DNA of 17,418 bases from Ectothiorhodospiraceae bacterium (GCA_007125455.1 SLDE01000220.1:1-17418); one strand, 5' to 3'. Numbered from the stretch's first letter, positions 6,924 to 14,516 are shown. The notes: a model not told the origin generated them from the sequence alone. Translations and numbers: made by a program.

Positions 6924-7844
6924 ATGAGTGATAGTGCCAACCACGACGAGACAAGCGACCAGGAGCTGGAGCCAATGGAGCTACCGGGTCGGCGTCTACG
7001 CGAGACGCGTGAGGCGCGTGGCCTCTCAGTACAGGATGTCGCCAGCAATCTGCGCCTGAGCAGTCAGGTCATCCGTGCGTTGGAGCAGGATGACTACGCT
7101 GCCTTGCCTTCGGCAACCTTTGTCAGTGGTTACCTGCGGGCCTATGCACGCCTGCTTGAAATTTCTGAGTCGGAATTGAGCTTGCCGCGTCAGGCCGTCT
7201 CCAACCCCAGGCTGGTGAAGAGCGTTTCCACGGCCAGCGAGCCGCGTAGCCGCCAGTTTCCCATGCGCCTGATCTCCGTGCTGATCGTGTTGGCGCTGCT
7301 GGCCTCTTCGGTGGTGTGGTGGATCAATCACGGCAATGAGTTGCTGTTTGAGCGTGATGACAATGGGGCGAGTTCCTTGAGTGACACGCGTCCACACTTG
7401 TCATTGCCTGAGCGGGTTGTATCGCCCCCGGAGCTTTCGGCGGTCCCTAGCCCCCTTGAGACACCGGCTGAGCCAGTCGATCCCGCCCCGGCGGGTGCCG
7501 AGCCGACGCGTGAAGCAGAACCTGCAGCGGCTGAACCTGTCCCGGTGGCCGATGAGTCAGCGGCCCCAGTACTGGTGCAGGCCAACATGGAGCTGCGCTA
7601 CCAGGGCGATAGTTGGACCGAGATCACCGATAATACCGGCGAACGCCTGGCCTTTGGGCTGGTCGAGCGGGGGACGGTGCTGCAATTAGTCGGCGAGGCC
7701 CCGTTCAGCATCCAGCTGGGTTATGCCCCCGCTGTTGAGGTTATTTTTAACGACGAAGTCTTTGATCACCGTCCATTCCAGCGACGCGGTGTTGCCCGCT
7801 TCAATCTTGGCGGCCCCGAGCACAACCGCCCCGTTACCAGGTAG
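6924..7844 (+). CDS. rodZ: Cytoskeleton/cell-shape protein RodZ
   Basis: A 306-residue bitopic inner-membrane protein. A cytoplasmic helix-turn-helix domain (about 20-88: GRRLRETREARGLSVQDVAS, followed by FVSGYLRAYARLLEI) binds MreB in the family. A single transmembrane helix lies at about 115-134 (RLISVLIVLALLASSVVWWI). A Pro/Glu/Ala-rich periplasmic linker (about 160-222) and a C-terminal DUF4115 beta domain (about 226-306, starting MELRYQGDSWTEITDNTGER) follow. RodZ anchors the MreB elongasome and sets rod shape and width. The XRE-like domain could be mistaken for a DNA-binding regulator, but the membrane helix and DUF4115 domain make RodZ the clear call. The gene sits 14 bases after pilW and 5 before ispG, in the conserved operon. 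Confidence 0.95.
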   Translation: MSDSANHDETSDQELEPMELPGRRLRETREARGLSVQDVASNLRLSSQVIRALEQDDYAALPSATFVSGYLRAYARLLEISESELSLPRQAVSNPRLVKSVSTASEPRSRQFPMRLISVLIVLALLASSVVWWINHGNELLFERDDNGASSLSDTRPHLSLPERVVSPPELSAVPSPLETPAEPVDPAPAGAEPTREAEPAAAEPVPVADESAAPVLVQANMELRYQGDSWTEITDNTGERLAFGLVERGTVLQLVGEAPFSIQLGYAPAVEVIFNDEVFDHRPFQRRGVARFNLGGPEHNRPVTR

Positions 7845-7849
7845 ATCCC

Positions 7850-8938
7850 ATGCAGCATGTCAGTCCCATAGTGCGCCGCAAGTCGCGCCAGATTATGGTG
7901 GGCAATGTCCCGGTCGGCGGTGATGCCCCCATCACCGTACAGAGCATGACCAACACCGAGACCACCGATGTGGCCGCCACGGTAGGACAGATCCGCGCCC
8001 TGGAGCAGGCCGGTGCGGATATCGTGCGCGTTTCGGTGCCCAGCATGGAGGCGGCGGAGGCCTTCGGCAAGATCCGCGCCCAGGTGCAGGTGCCGTTGAT
8101 CTCCGATATCCACTTCGATCACCGCATTGCCCTGAGGGTGCTCGAACTGGGCGTGGACTGCTTGCGTATCAATCCTGGCAACATCGGCAAGGAAGACCGA
8201 GTGCGTTGCCTGGTGGATGCGGCGCGGGATCGCGGCGTTCCGATCCGTATCGGGGTCAATGCCGGCTCCCTGGAGAAGGACCTACAGAAAAAGTACGGTG
8301 AGCCCACCCCAGAGGCACTGGTGGAATCGGCGCTGCGCCACATCGACATCCTCGACCGCTTGGATTTCCAGGAGTACAAGGTCAGCCTTAAGGCCTCCGA
8401 TGTCTTCATGACTGTAGCTGCCTACCGCCAGTTGGCCGGACAGATCGAACAACCCCTGCACCTGGGGATCACCGAGGCAGGTGGGCTACGCTCGGGTACG
8501 GTGAAATCGGCGATTGGTTTGGGGATGCTGCTGGCCGAGGGGATCGGCGACACCTTGCGTGTCTCCCTCGCCGCCGATCCGGTGCAGGAGATCAAGGTGG
8601 GCTTTGATATCCTCAAGAGCCTGCACCTGCGCAGCAAGGGGATCAATCTGATCGCCTGTCCCTCCTGCTCGCGCCAGAACTTCGACGTGATCGCCACCGT
8701 CAACGCCCTGGAGGAGCGCCTGGAGGACATCCTCGAACCGCTGGATGTGGCGGTGATCGGTTGCGTGGTCAATGGCCCAGGCGAGGCCCGTGAGGCCGAT
8801 GTCGGCCTCACCGGAGGCCAGCCCAACCTGATCTATCTGGACGGCAAGCCCGACCACAAAGTGGAAAACGACGCCCTGGTGGACGAGCTGGAAAAGAATA
8901 TCCGCGCCGCGATCGCACAGCGTGCAGACAAACAGTAA
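7850..8938 (+). CDS. ispG: 4-hydroxy-3-methylbut-2-enyl diphosphate synthase (flavodoxin) IspG/GcpE
   Basis: A 362-residue [4Fe-4S] enzyme of the MEP isoprenoid pathway. It reductively converts methylerythritol cyclodiphosphate to HMBPP. The TIM-barrel N-terminal part begins with SPIVRRKSRQIMVGNVPVGG and contains VQSMTNTETTD and the DIVRVSVPS strand. The C-terminal cluster domain supplies Cys270 and Cys273 (ACPSCSRQNF), Cys305 (VIGCVVNGPGE) and the fourth ligand Glu312, at the same residue numbers as in E. coli IspG, so the active site is complete. The ATG at 7850 is only five bases past the rodZ stop; AGGTAG inside the rodZ end may serve as ribosome site. After this gene comes the only real gap of the block, with two palindromic repeats, so hisS may be uncoupled from it. 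Confidence 0.98.
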   Translation: MQHVSPIVRRKSRQIMVGNVPVGGDAPITVQSMTNTETTDVAATVGQIRALEQAGADIVRVSVPSMEAAEAFGKIRAQVQVPLISDIHFDHRIALRVLELGVDCLRINPGNIGKEDRVRCLVDAARDRGVPIRIGVNAGSLEKDLQKKYGEPTPEALVESALRHIDILDRLDFQEYKVSLKASDVFMTVAAYRQLAGQIEQPLHLGITEAGGLRSGTVKSAIGLGMLLAEGIGDTLRVSLAADPVQEIKVGFDILKSLHLRSKGINLIACPSCSRQNFDVIATVNALEERLEDILEPLDVAVIGCVVNGPGEAREADVGLTGGQPNLIYLDGKPDHKVENDALVDELEKNIRAAIAQRADKQ

Positions 8939-8940
8939 TC

Positions 8941-8982
8941 GCCGCAGAGACGCATTCTTCAGTACCTTTGCGCCTCGGCGGT
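8941..8982. repeat. Palindromic intergenic repeat A (GCCGCAGAGACGC type)
   Basis: GCCGCAGAGACGC (8941-8953) and GCGCCTCGGCGGT (8970-8982) form an imperfect hairpin with 11 of 13 positions pairing (counting one G-U) around a 16-base loop. It starts two bases after the ispG stop. Similar GCAGAGGCGC/GCGCCTCTGCGG palindromes are scattered between genes in many proteobacterial genomes, which makes a dispersed repeat more likely than a one-off structure. No U tract follows, so it is not a standard terminator. Confidence 0.55.
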
Positions 8983-8998
8983 AAAATGCTTGTCTCTA

Positions 8999-9044
8999 CT
9001 CGCCCCCTCTCCCCCAATGGGGGGGAGGGGATAAAGGGGGCGAG
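8999..9044. repeat. Palindromic intergenic repeat B (CTCGCCCCC...GGGGGCGAG)
   Basis: CTCGCCCCC (8999-9007) pairs perfectly with GGGGGCGAG (9036-9044). Inside it, CTCCCCC (9009-9015) pairs with GGGGGAG (9021-9027), leaving small internal bulges. This gives a very stable, strongly strand-asymmetric C-then-G hairpin. A run of seven T follows at 9058-9064, but 13 bases after the stem, too far for a canonical intrinsic terminator. The form resembles REP-like CCCTCTCCC/GGGAGAGGG intergenic repeats common in gammaproteobacteria. It ends 35 bases ahead of the hisS start. Confidence 0.6.
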
Positions 9045-9079
9045 CAGTTACAAATGGTTTTTTTGATGAGGTAGAAGGT

Positions 9080-10366
9080 TTGAGTAAGCATATTCAGGCG
9101 GTGCGCGGGATGAACGACATCCTGCCCGATGTGACGCCAGCGTGGCGCTATCTGGAAGGCACGGTACGTGGGCTGTTTGATGCCTATGGGTATCAGGAGA
9201 TCCGCATGCCCATCGTCGAGTCCACCGAACTATTCAAGCGCTCCATCGGCGAGGTGACCGATATCGTCGAAAAGGAGATGTATACCTTCGAGGATCGCAA
9301 CGGTGACATGCTCACCCTGCGCCCGGAAGGCACCGCTGGCTGTGTGCGCGCCGGGATCCAGAACGGCCTGTTGCACAACCAGACCCAGCGGCTGTGGTAC
9401 AGCGGCCCAATGTTTCGCCATGAGCGTCCACAGAAGGGGCGTTATCGTCAGTTTCACCAGATCGGTGTAGAGACCTTCGGCCTGGCAGGGCCAGACATCG
9501 ACGCCGAGCTGATCCTGATGAGCGCCCGTCTGTGGAAGCAGTTGGGGCTGGCCGATGCGGTGGAGCTGCAGCTCAATTCGCTGGGCTCCAGCGAGTCGCG
9601 CACCGCCTACCGGGCGATCCTGGTTGAGTACCTCTGGCACCATGCCGATCAGCTCGATGAGGACAGCCAGCGCCGCCTGAACAGCAACCCCCTGCGGGTG
9701 CTGGACAGCAAGAACCCACAGATGCAGGCACTCATCGCCGCTGCGCCCAAGTTGAGTGACCACCTCGATGCGGCCTCGCGTGAACATTTCGAGCAGCTTT
9801 GTGCGCTGCTTGATGCGGCCGGGGTGCGCTATACCATCAACCCCTGTCTGGTGCGCGGGCTGGACTACTACAGCAAGACAGTGTTTGAATGGGTCACCGA
9901 CAAACTGGGGGCCCAGGGGACGGTGTGTGCCGGTGGGCGTTTCGATGGCCTGGTGGAACAACTCGGCGGCAGAGGCACACCGGCGATGGGCTTTGCCATG
10001 GGTGTGGAACGCCTGATCGCACTGCTGGACCAGGGCGGGATCCCGCAGCAGGACTACCGGCCCCATGCCTACCTGGTGCTTTTGGGTGAGCAGGCCCAGC
10101 GCGAGGGCTTATTGTTGGCCGAGCGACTGCGTGATGCGGTTCCCGGCCTGCGTATCGAAACCCATTGTGGTGGTGGTAGCTTCAAGTCCCAGTTTAAAAA
10201 GGCCGATCGCAGTGGTGCCCCGCTGGCGCTGATCCTCGGTGAAGAGGAGTGCCAGCAGGGGAGGGTGGGGATCAAGCCCCTGCGCGATGACGGCGAGCAG
10301 CAGCAGATGTCTCACGGTGAGGCGGCGGAGTGGCTGGCCAGCTATATGCAACAGACTAATGATTAA
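9080..10366 (+). CDS. hisS: Histidine--tRNA ligase
   Basis: A 428-residue class II aminoacyl-tRNA synthetase that charges tRNA-His. It begins SKHIQAVRGMNDILPD, the standard HisRS N-terminus. Motif 2 is at about 108-128 (SGPMFRHERPQKGRYRQF, with the ATP-binding Arg113). The histidine-specific HisA motif is LVRGLDYYSKTVFE (257-270, catalytic Arg259), HisB is AGGRFDGLVEQLGG (284-297), and motif 3 is AMGFAMGVERL (302-312). The anticodon-binding domain fills about 328-428. The start is TTG at 9080: no in-frame ATG precedes it before a stop or the hairpin, GAGG at 9068-9071 is eight bases upstream, and the first in-frame Met is residue 11, inside the conserved core. A TTG start plus the GC hairpin upstream suggests restrained or regulated translation. 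No clear promoter is visible, although TAAAAT at 8982-8987 is -10-like. Confidence 0.97.
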   Translation: MSKHIQAVRGMNDILPDVTPAWRYLEGTVRGLFDAYGYQEIRMPIVESTELFKRSIGEVTDIVEKEMYTFEDRNGDMLTLRPEGTAGCVRAGIQNGLLHNQTQRLWYSGPMFRHERPQKGRYRQFHQIGVETFGLAGPDIDAELILMSARLWKQLGLADAVELQLNSLGSSESRTAYRAILVEYLWHHADQLDEDSQRRLNSNPLRVLDSKNPQMQALIAAAPKLSDHLDAASREHFEQLCALLDAAGVRYTINPCLVRGLDYYSKTVFEWVTDKLGAQGTVCAGGRFDGLVEQLGGRGTPAMGFAMGVERLIALLDQGGIPQQDYRPHAYLVLLGEQAQREGLLLAERLRDAVPGLRIETHCGGGSFKSQFKKADRSGAPLALILGEEECQQGRVGIKPLRDDGEQQQMSHGEAAEWLASYMQQTND

Positions 10367-10380
10367 GCAGGAGCGATAAG

Positions 10381-11010
10381 GTGGAAGTATATAATTCTGA
10401 GCAGGATCAGGTAGAGGCGCTCAAGGCCTGGTGGGACAAGTGGGGCAAGCTGGTGATCGTCGGTATTATCGCCCTGCTGGTCGGTGTATTTGGCTGGCGC
10501 AATTGGGTAGACCGTCAGGTGAGCATGGCCGACGCCGCCTCCCTGGCCTATTACCAGATGGTCGAGATCGCCCCGCACGATAGCGACACGGCGATGGAGA
10601 TCGGTCGTCAGATCGTAGGCGAGTTCTCATCCACGATTTATGCCCGCATGGCGGCGATGCAGTTGGCCCGCCTGGCGGTGGAGCAGGGGCAACTCGAGAC
10701 CGCCGAGGCCCATTTGCGCAGCGTGGCCGAACAGCGCGGCCTGCCGGAACTGCAGACCGTTGCCCGTCTGCGTCTTGCCAAGGTGTTGATGGCGCAGGCG
10801 CGTTATGCCGAGGCGCTGACAGTGCTGGAGCACGATGGCGGCAGCATCCAGGCGGCCTACGATGAGTTACGTGGTGATCTGCTGCTTGCCCAGGGGGATA
10901 GCAGCGCCGCTGTCGAAGCCTATCGCAGTGCACTCTCGGCGATGCTTGAGGCCCCGGCCGCCGCCTCGCTGGTGGAGATGAAGCTTGCGGATCTGGGAGC
11001 GGATTTGTGA
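10381..11010 (+). CDS. yfgM: YfgM-type ancillary SecYEG translocon subunit (TPR)
   Basis: A 209-residue bitopic inner-membrane protein. A short acidic cytoplasmic N-terminus (MEVYNSEQDQVEALKAWWDK) leads into one transmembrane helix at about 22-40 (GKLVIVGIIALLVGVFGWR). The large periplasmic part consists of TPR-like helices (ARLAVEQGQLETAEAHLRSV, DELRGDLLLAQGDSSAAVEAY). In E. coli, YfgM associates with SecYEG and the chaperone PpiD and helps periplasmic folding. The start is GTG at 10381, with GGAG at 10370-10373 seven bases upstream; hisS ends 14 bases before. The stop overlaps the bamB start (GTGA). Its place between hisS and bamB is the conserved position and supports the call as much as the sequence does. 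Confidence 0.93.
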   Translation: MEVYNSEQDQVEALKAWWDKWGKLVIVGIIALLVGVFGWRNWVDRQVSMADAASLAYYQMVEIAPHDSDTAMEIGRQIVGEFSSTIYARMAAMQLARLAVEQGQLETAEAHLRSVAEQRGLPELQTVARLRLAKVLMAQARYAEALTVLEHDGGSIQAAYDELRGDLLLAQGDSSAAVEAYRSALSAMLEAPAAASLVEMKLADLGADL

Positions 11011-12242
11011 TTGGTCAGATACGTGCTTTATCCCTGCTGAGCGGCCTGGGGATCCTGCTGCTGGCCGGTTGTAGTGGGAAGGGGGTACCGATCAACCCAC
11101 CCACACCATTGAGTGATGTCGATCCGTCTTTGATGGTCGAGCACCGTTGGGTCCGTCAGCTTGGCAAAGGCAGTGATCAGTACCACCTCAAGTTGCGTCC
11201 GCTGGTGGATGGCGAGCGGGTGTTTCAGGCCAGCCATCGCGGTGAAGTCGCCGCCATGGATGCTGCCAGTGGCTCGCAGCTCTGGCGTGTCTCTGTCGAT
11301 AGCCGCATCAATACCGGCCCAGCTGACGCGGGCGACTGGCTGCTGTTGGGCGCGATGTCCGAGGTGATCGCCCTGCACAAGGATGATGGCGCGGTGGTTT
11401 GGCGTAGCCCGGTCAACACCGAGGTGCTGAGCATGCCCGCCTGGCACCGGGAGGTGGTGGTGATCCATGCGGGTGATGGTAGCGTGGTTGGGATCAACAG
11501 TCAGACCGGTGAGCCGCTGTGGCAACACCGTGAGTCGGTACCCAGCCTGAGCCTGCGTGGCACCGGCAACCCGGTGATCGTCGGCGACGAGGGTGTCCTG
11601 GTCGGCACTGCCTCGGGCAAGCTTATCGCCTTGTCCTTGCATGAGGGTGAACTGCTCTGGCAGACCGAGATCGCCAGCCCCCGTGGACGCAGTGAACTGG
11701 AACGCATCGCCGATGTGGACGCCGACCTGGCTGGCGGAGACGGGGTGGTCTACGCCTCCAGCTACCAGGGGGTATTGGCAGAGGTCAACATCGCCGGTGG
11801 TCAGCTCGGCTGGAATCGGGAGATCGCCTCCTCCACCGGGATCACCATCGATGAGCGACAGCTTTATGTGACGGATAGGGATGGCAATGTTTGGGCCTTG
11901 TCCCGTCGCGATGGCCGCACCATGTGGCGTCAACAGGCGCTGGCTTACCGTGGTCTCAGCGCCCCGGTGCAACAGGGGGACTACCTGATCGTGGGTGACT
12001 ACGAGGGCTATTTGCACTGGTTGCATAAGGAGGATGGGCGTCTGGTTGCCCGTGCCCGCGTGCAAGACTGGCGTGAATATTGGCCAGTGGGTGATCTCAC
12101 CCCCCTGAATGAGGGCGTAGCTGTCGAACGGGCGATCCTGATGCCGCCGATGGTTCGGGGCAACTGGGTCTATGCCAGTGACAAGCGCGGCGTGTTGGAT
12201 GTTTTCGAAGTCTCGCTGGTCGAGGATAAAGACGCAAAATGA
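11007..12242 (+). CDS. bamB: Outer membrane protein assembly factor BamB
   Basis: A 411-residue lipoprotein of the BAM complex. The signal peptide ends in lipobox LAGC with lipidated Cys22 and Ser at +2, predicting the outer membrane. The rest is an eight-bladed beta-propeller of PQQ-like repeats, visible as recurring G-x-x-x-W motifs: GSQLWRV, GAVVWRS, GEPLWQHR, GELLWQTE, GQLGWNRE and GRTMWRQQ. ERIADVDADLAGGDGVVYAS (about 231-250) is a BamB signature. BamB scaffolds BamA and speeds beta-barrel insertion. The start is GTG at 11007, overlapping the yfgM stop (GTGA), with GGGAG at 10995-10999 seven bases upstream. The stop overlaps the der ATG (ATGA). Length is a little above E. coli BamB (392). 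Confidence 0.96.
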   Translation: MIGQIRALSLLSGLGILLLAGCSGKGVPINPPTPLSDVDPSLMVEHRWVRQLGKGSDQYHLKLRPLVDGERVFQASHRGEVAAMDAASGSQLWRVSVDSRINTGPADAGDWLLLGAMSEVIALHKDDGAVVWRSPVNTEVLSMPAWHREVVVIHAGDGSVVGINSQTGEPLWQHRESVPSLSLRGTGNPVIVGDEGVLVGTASGKLIALSLHEGELLWQTEIASPRGRSELERIADVDADLAGGDGVVYASSYQGVLAEVNIAGGQLGWNREIASSTGITIDERQLYVTDRDGNVWALSRRDGRTMWRQQALAYRGLSAPVQQGDYLIVGDYEGYLHWLHKEDGRLVARARVQDWREYWPVGDLTPLNEGVAVERAILMPPMVRGNWVYASDKRGVLDVFEVSLVEDKDAK

Positions 12243-13666
12243 AGCCCGTTATCGCCCTGGTAGGGCGCCCCAATGTGGGGAAATCGACGCTATTCAATCA
12301 GCTCACCCGTAGTCGTGATGCCTTGGTGGCCGATTACGCCGGTCTGACCCGCGATCGCCAATACGGCTTTGGTCGCCTCGGCGAACGTCCCTATCTGGTG
12401 GTCGACACCGGTGGCCTGAGCGGCGAGGGGGAAGGGGTCGATGTGGTGATGGCGCAGCAGGTGCGGGCCGCCATCGATGAAAGCGATGCGGTACTGTTCT
12501 TGGTCGATGCCCGTGAAGGGATGAATGCGGTGGATCAAAGCATCGCCGACTACCTGCGTCAGTGCGCCAAGCCGGTTACCCTGCTGGTCAACAAGACCGA
12601 TGGGCTCGATGCACTGGTGGCCTGTAGTGACTTCCATGCCATGGGCCTCGGGGAGCCGATCCCCATTGCCGCCTCCCACGGTCGTGGCGTGCGCAGCATG
12701 ATCGAACAGGTGTTGACGGTCTTTCCTGAGGATGAGGACGACCTCGCCCAGCAGGACGAGGAGGAAGAACGGATCCGTGTGGCCATTGTCGGGCGTCCCA
12801 ACGTGGGCAAGTCCACCCTGGTCAATCGCATCATGGGCGAGGAGCGGGTGGTAGTCTTCGACCTGCCCGGCACCACCCGCGACAGCATCTATATCCCCTT
12901 TGAGCGCGATGGACAGAAGTACACCCTGATCGACACCGCCGGGGTGCGGCGTCGTGCGCGGATCCATGAGGCGATAGAGAAGTTCAGCATCATCAAGACC
13001 ATGAAGGCGATCAACGATGCCAATGTGGTGGTGATGGTGCTGGATGCCCGCGAAGGGGTCAGTGAGCAGGATGCACACTTGCTGGGGATGGCGATGGATG
13101 CCGGGCGCGCCCTGGTGATTGCGATCAATAAGTGGGACGGCCTGGATGGCGACAAGAAAGACTCGGTGCGCCGTGAGCTCTCCCTCAAGCTGCCCTTTTT
13201 GGACTTTGCCAAGTTTCATTACATCTCGGCGCTGCACGGTACCGGGGTAGGTGAGCTGTACGGCACCATCAAAAAGGCCTATGCCTCGGCGATGCGCAAA
13301 TTCTCCACCCCGGAGCTGACCCGCTTGCTGGAGTCTCTGCTGATGGCGCACCAACCGCCGTTGATCAACGGGCGCCGTATCAAGCTGCGTTATGCCCATC
13401 AGGGGGGCAAGAACCCACCGTTGATCGTGATCCATGGCAATCAGGTAGAGGCCATCCCCGGCAGTTATCGGCGCTACCTGGAAAATGGGTTTCGCAAACA
13501 CCTGAAACTGACCGGCACGCCGATCCGCATCGAGTTCAAGGGGGGCGACAACCCCTATGCGGGCAAGAAGAATGAGCTGAGCAAGCGCCAGCAGTTGCGC
13601 AAGCAACGCCTGGTACGCTTTATCAAAAAGAACGAAAAGAAACGCCTGCGAAAAAAACGTCAGTAG
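12239..13666 (+). CDS. der: Ribosome biogenesis GTPase Der (EngA)
   Basis: A 475-residue GTPase with two tandem G domains and a C-terminal KH-like domain. G domain 1 has P-loop GRPNVGKS (9-16), DTGG (56-59) and NKTD (118-121). G domain 2 has GRPNVGKS (185-192), DTAG (232-235) and NKWD (297-300). An acidic linker (about 164-178, EDEDDLAQQDEEEE) joins them. The KH domain (about 360-440) contains KLRYAHQGGKNPPLIVIHGN, and a very basic tail (KKNEKKRLRKKRQ) ends the protein, fitting contact with rRNA. Der is required for maturation of the 50S subunit. The ATG overlaps the bamB stop, making it the last gene of the conserved block. No terminator is visible after it before the next gene. Confidence 0.98.
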   Translation: MKPVIALVGRPNVGKSTLFNQLTRSRDALVADYAGLTRDRQYGFGRLGERPYLVVDTGGLSGEGEGVDVVMAQQVRAAIDESDAVLFLVDAREGMNAVDQSIADYLRQCAKPVTLLVNKTDGLDALVACSDFHAMGLGEPIPIAASHGRGVRSMIEQVLTVFPEDEDDLAQQDEEEERIRVAIVGRPNVGKSTLVNRIMGEERVVVFDLPGTTRDSIYIPFERDGQKYTLIDTAGVRRRARIHEAIEKFSIIKTMKAINDANVVVMVLDAREGVSEQDAHLLGMAMDAGRALVIAINKWDGLDGDKKDSVRRELSLKLPFLDFAKFHYISALHGTGVGELYGTIKKAYASAMRKFSTPELTRLLESLLMAHQPPLINGRRIKLRYAHQGGKNPPLIVIHGNQVEAIPGSYRRYLENGFRKHLKLTGTPIRIEFKGGDNPYAGKKNELSKRQQLRKQRLVRFIKKNEKKRLRKKRQ

Positions 13667-13735
13667 CTTGAATTGGCCAGAAAAGGCTATACTCAAGGCA
13701 CTGTATCTCGAAACGCTAATATTAGGAGAAAAGGT

Positions 13736-13939
13736 ATGACTCTGGATCGTGCAATGTTCGCCATCGGCGGATTTATGGTAATGCTCACCGTACTGTTGGG
13801 CTTTGTCCACCATGAATACTGGTTCTATTTCACCGCCTTTATTGGTTTGAACATGTTCCAGTCCGCCTTCACGGGCTTCTGCCCGCCGGTGTTCCTGCTC
13901 ATGAAGCTCGGCGTCAAACCCGGCACCGCTTACAAGTAA
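13736..13939 (+). CDS. Small membrane protein, YgaP-type transmembrane domain (DUF2892)
   Basis: A protein of 67 residues with two predicted membrane helices (about 6-24, AMFAIGGFMVMLTVLLGFV, and about 28-45, YWFYFTAFIGLNMFQSA) separated by a short HHEYW turn. A conserved FTGFCP and a basic end KLGVKPGTAYK follow. FTAF(I/V)GLN--QSAFTGFCP is the recognisable pattern of the DUF2892/YgaP transmembrane family. In E. coli YgaP this domain is fused to a rhodanese that handles sulfur; here it stands alone, which is common and says little about function. ATG at 13736 is chosen because AGGAG at 13724-13728 precedes it at good spacing; an in-frame TTG at 13673 would add 21 residues that look unlike the family and is rejected. 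A TATACT at 13688-13693 may be a -10 box but lacks a well-spaced -35. A strong terminator follows. Confidence 0.85.
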   Translation: MTLDRAMFAIGGFMVMLTVLLGFVHHEYWFYFTAFIGLNMFQSAFTGFCPPVFLLMKLGVKPGTAYK

Positions 13940-13947
13940 GCCGCCCC

Positions 13948-13980
13948 AAAAAAAAGCCCCGATTGTCGGGGCTTTTTTTT
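13948..13980. terminator. Bidirectional intrinsic terminator
   Basis: GCCCCGA (13956-13962) and TCGGGGC (13966-13972) form a perfect 7-bp stem with a TTG loop. Eight T (13973-13980) follow on the + strand, and eight A (13948-13955) precede, giving a U tract in the other direction. It lies nine bases after the small membrane protein stop and 20 bases past the slyD stop (minus strand), so it serves both convergent genes. Confidence 0.95.
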
Positions 13981-14000
13981 CGCATCAAGGACAGACCGGG

Positions 14001-14483
14001 TTAGTGGTCTTCGCCCTCAGGGCCGTGTACGTGGCCGTGCTCCAGCTCTTCTTCGGAGGCGTCACGCACTTCGATGATGCTTACGTCGAAGTTCAGGGTT
14101 TGACCCGCCAGCGGATGGTTGGCATCCACAGTGACGTTTTCGTCGTCGACATTGACCACGGTGACCACATGCGGGCCCTGTTCGGTCATGGTCTGGAACT
14201 GCATGCCGATCTGCACCTCATCGGCGTTTTCAAACATCTGGCGCGGTACCGCCTGGGTCAGGGCATCATCACGCTCGCCATAGCCTTCGGCCGGAGCGAC
14301 AGTGACCTGAACCGCTTCACCAGCACTCTTGCCTTCGAGCGCCGTCTCCAGACCAGGAATGATATTACCGTAGCCTTGCAGATAGGCCAGTGGGCCGCGA
14401 CCATTGGAGGTATCGATCACATCGCCCTGATCGTTGGTGAGGGTGTAGTCGATAGAAACAACTTTGTTGGCGGAAATTTGCAT
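14001..14483 (-). CDS. slyD: SlyD-like FKBP-type peptidyl-prolyl cis-trans isomerase
   Basis: A 160-residue cytoplasmic prolyl isomerase and chaperone. The split FKBP domain is residues 1-68 (start MQISANKVVSIDYTL; core GPLAYLQGYGNIIPGLETAL and the AEGYGERDD turn) plus about 128-142 (QTLNFDVSIIEVRDA). The insert-in-flap chaperone domain lies between (about 69-127, including AVPRQMFENADEVQIGMQF and DANHPLAG). The tail (EHGHVHGPEGEDH) is His-rich and may bind metal, but it is short and has no cysteines, unlike the long nickel-binding tail of E. coli SlyD (196 residues). A role in [NiFe] hydrogenase maturation is therefore not implied. ATG at 14483-14481 has AAGGA seven bases upstream on the minus strand. 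It is transcribed convergently to the DUF2892-type gene and divergently from the next pair. FkpB is the less likely alternative, since the histidine tail favours SlyD. Confidence 0.9.
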   Translation of the reverse strand: MQISANKVVSIDYTLTNDQGDVIDTSNGRGPLAYLQGYGNIIPGLETALEGKSAGEAVQVTVAPAEGYGERDDALTQAVPRQMFENADEVQIGMQFQTMTEQGPHVVTVVNVDDENVTVDANHPLAGQTLNFDVSIIEVRDASEEELEHGHVHGPEGEDH

Positions 14484-14516
14484 CTTGTATCCTTGGGTAT
14501 TGTCAGTAGCCCCGTC

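Noticed and set aside
6924..7200. The XRE-like helix-turn-helix as a transcription regulator
   Set aside because: It is followed by a membrane helix and a DUF4115 domain in the conserved rodZ position, so it is the MreB-binding domain of RodZ.
9036..9064. The CTCGCCCCC hairpin plus T7 as an intrinsic terminator between ispG and hisS
   Set aside because: The T run begins 13 bases after the stem, too far for a normal terminator. A dispersed repeat explains it better, though partial attenuation is not excluded.
11028..12065. A 345-codon minus-strand frame opposite bamB
   Set aside because: It has no ribosome site or recognisable domain and is rich in His, Gln and Gly. BamB on the + strand is certain.
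13673..13735. A TTG start at 13673 for the DUF2892-type protein
   Set aside because: The added residues are basic and unlike the family. ATG at 13736 has a good ribosome site.
12290..13813. A 507-codon open frame on the minus strand, opposite der
   Set aside because: It mirrors der almost exactly and reads as a low-complexity His/Gln/Gly/Leu sequence with no family motifs. Long antisense frames are expected from the GC-biased codon use of the real gene, and der is unmistakable.
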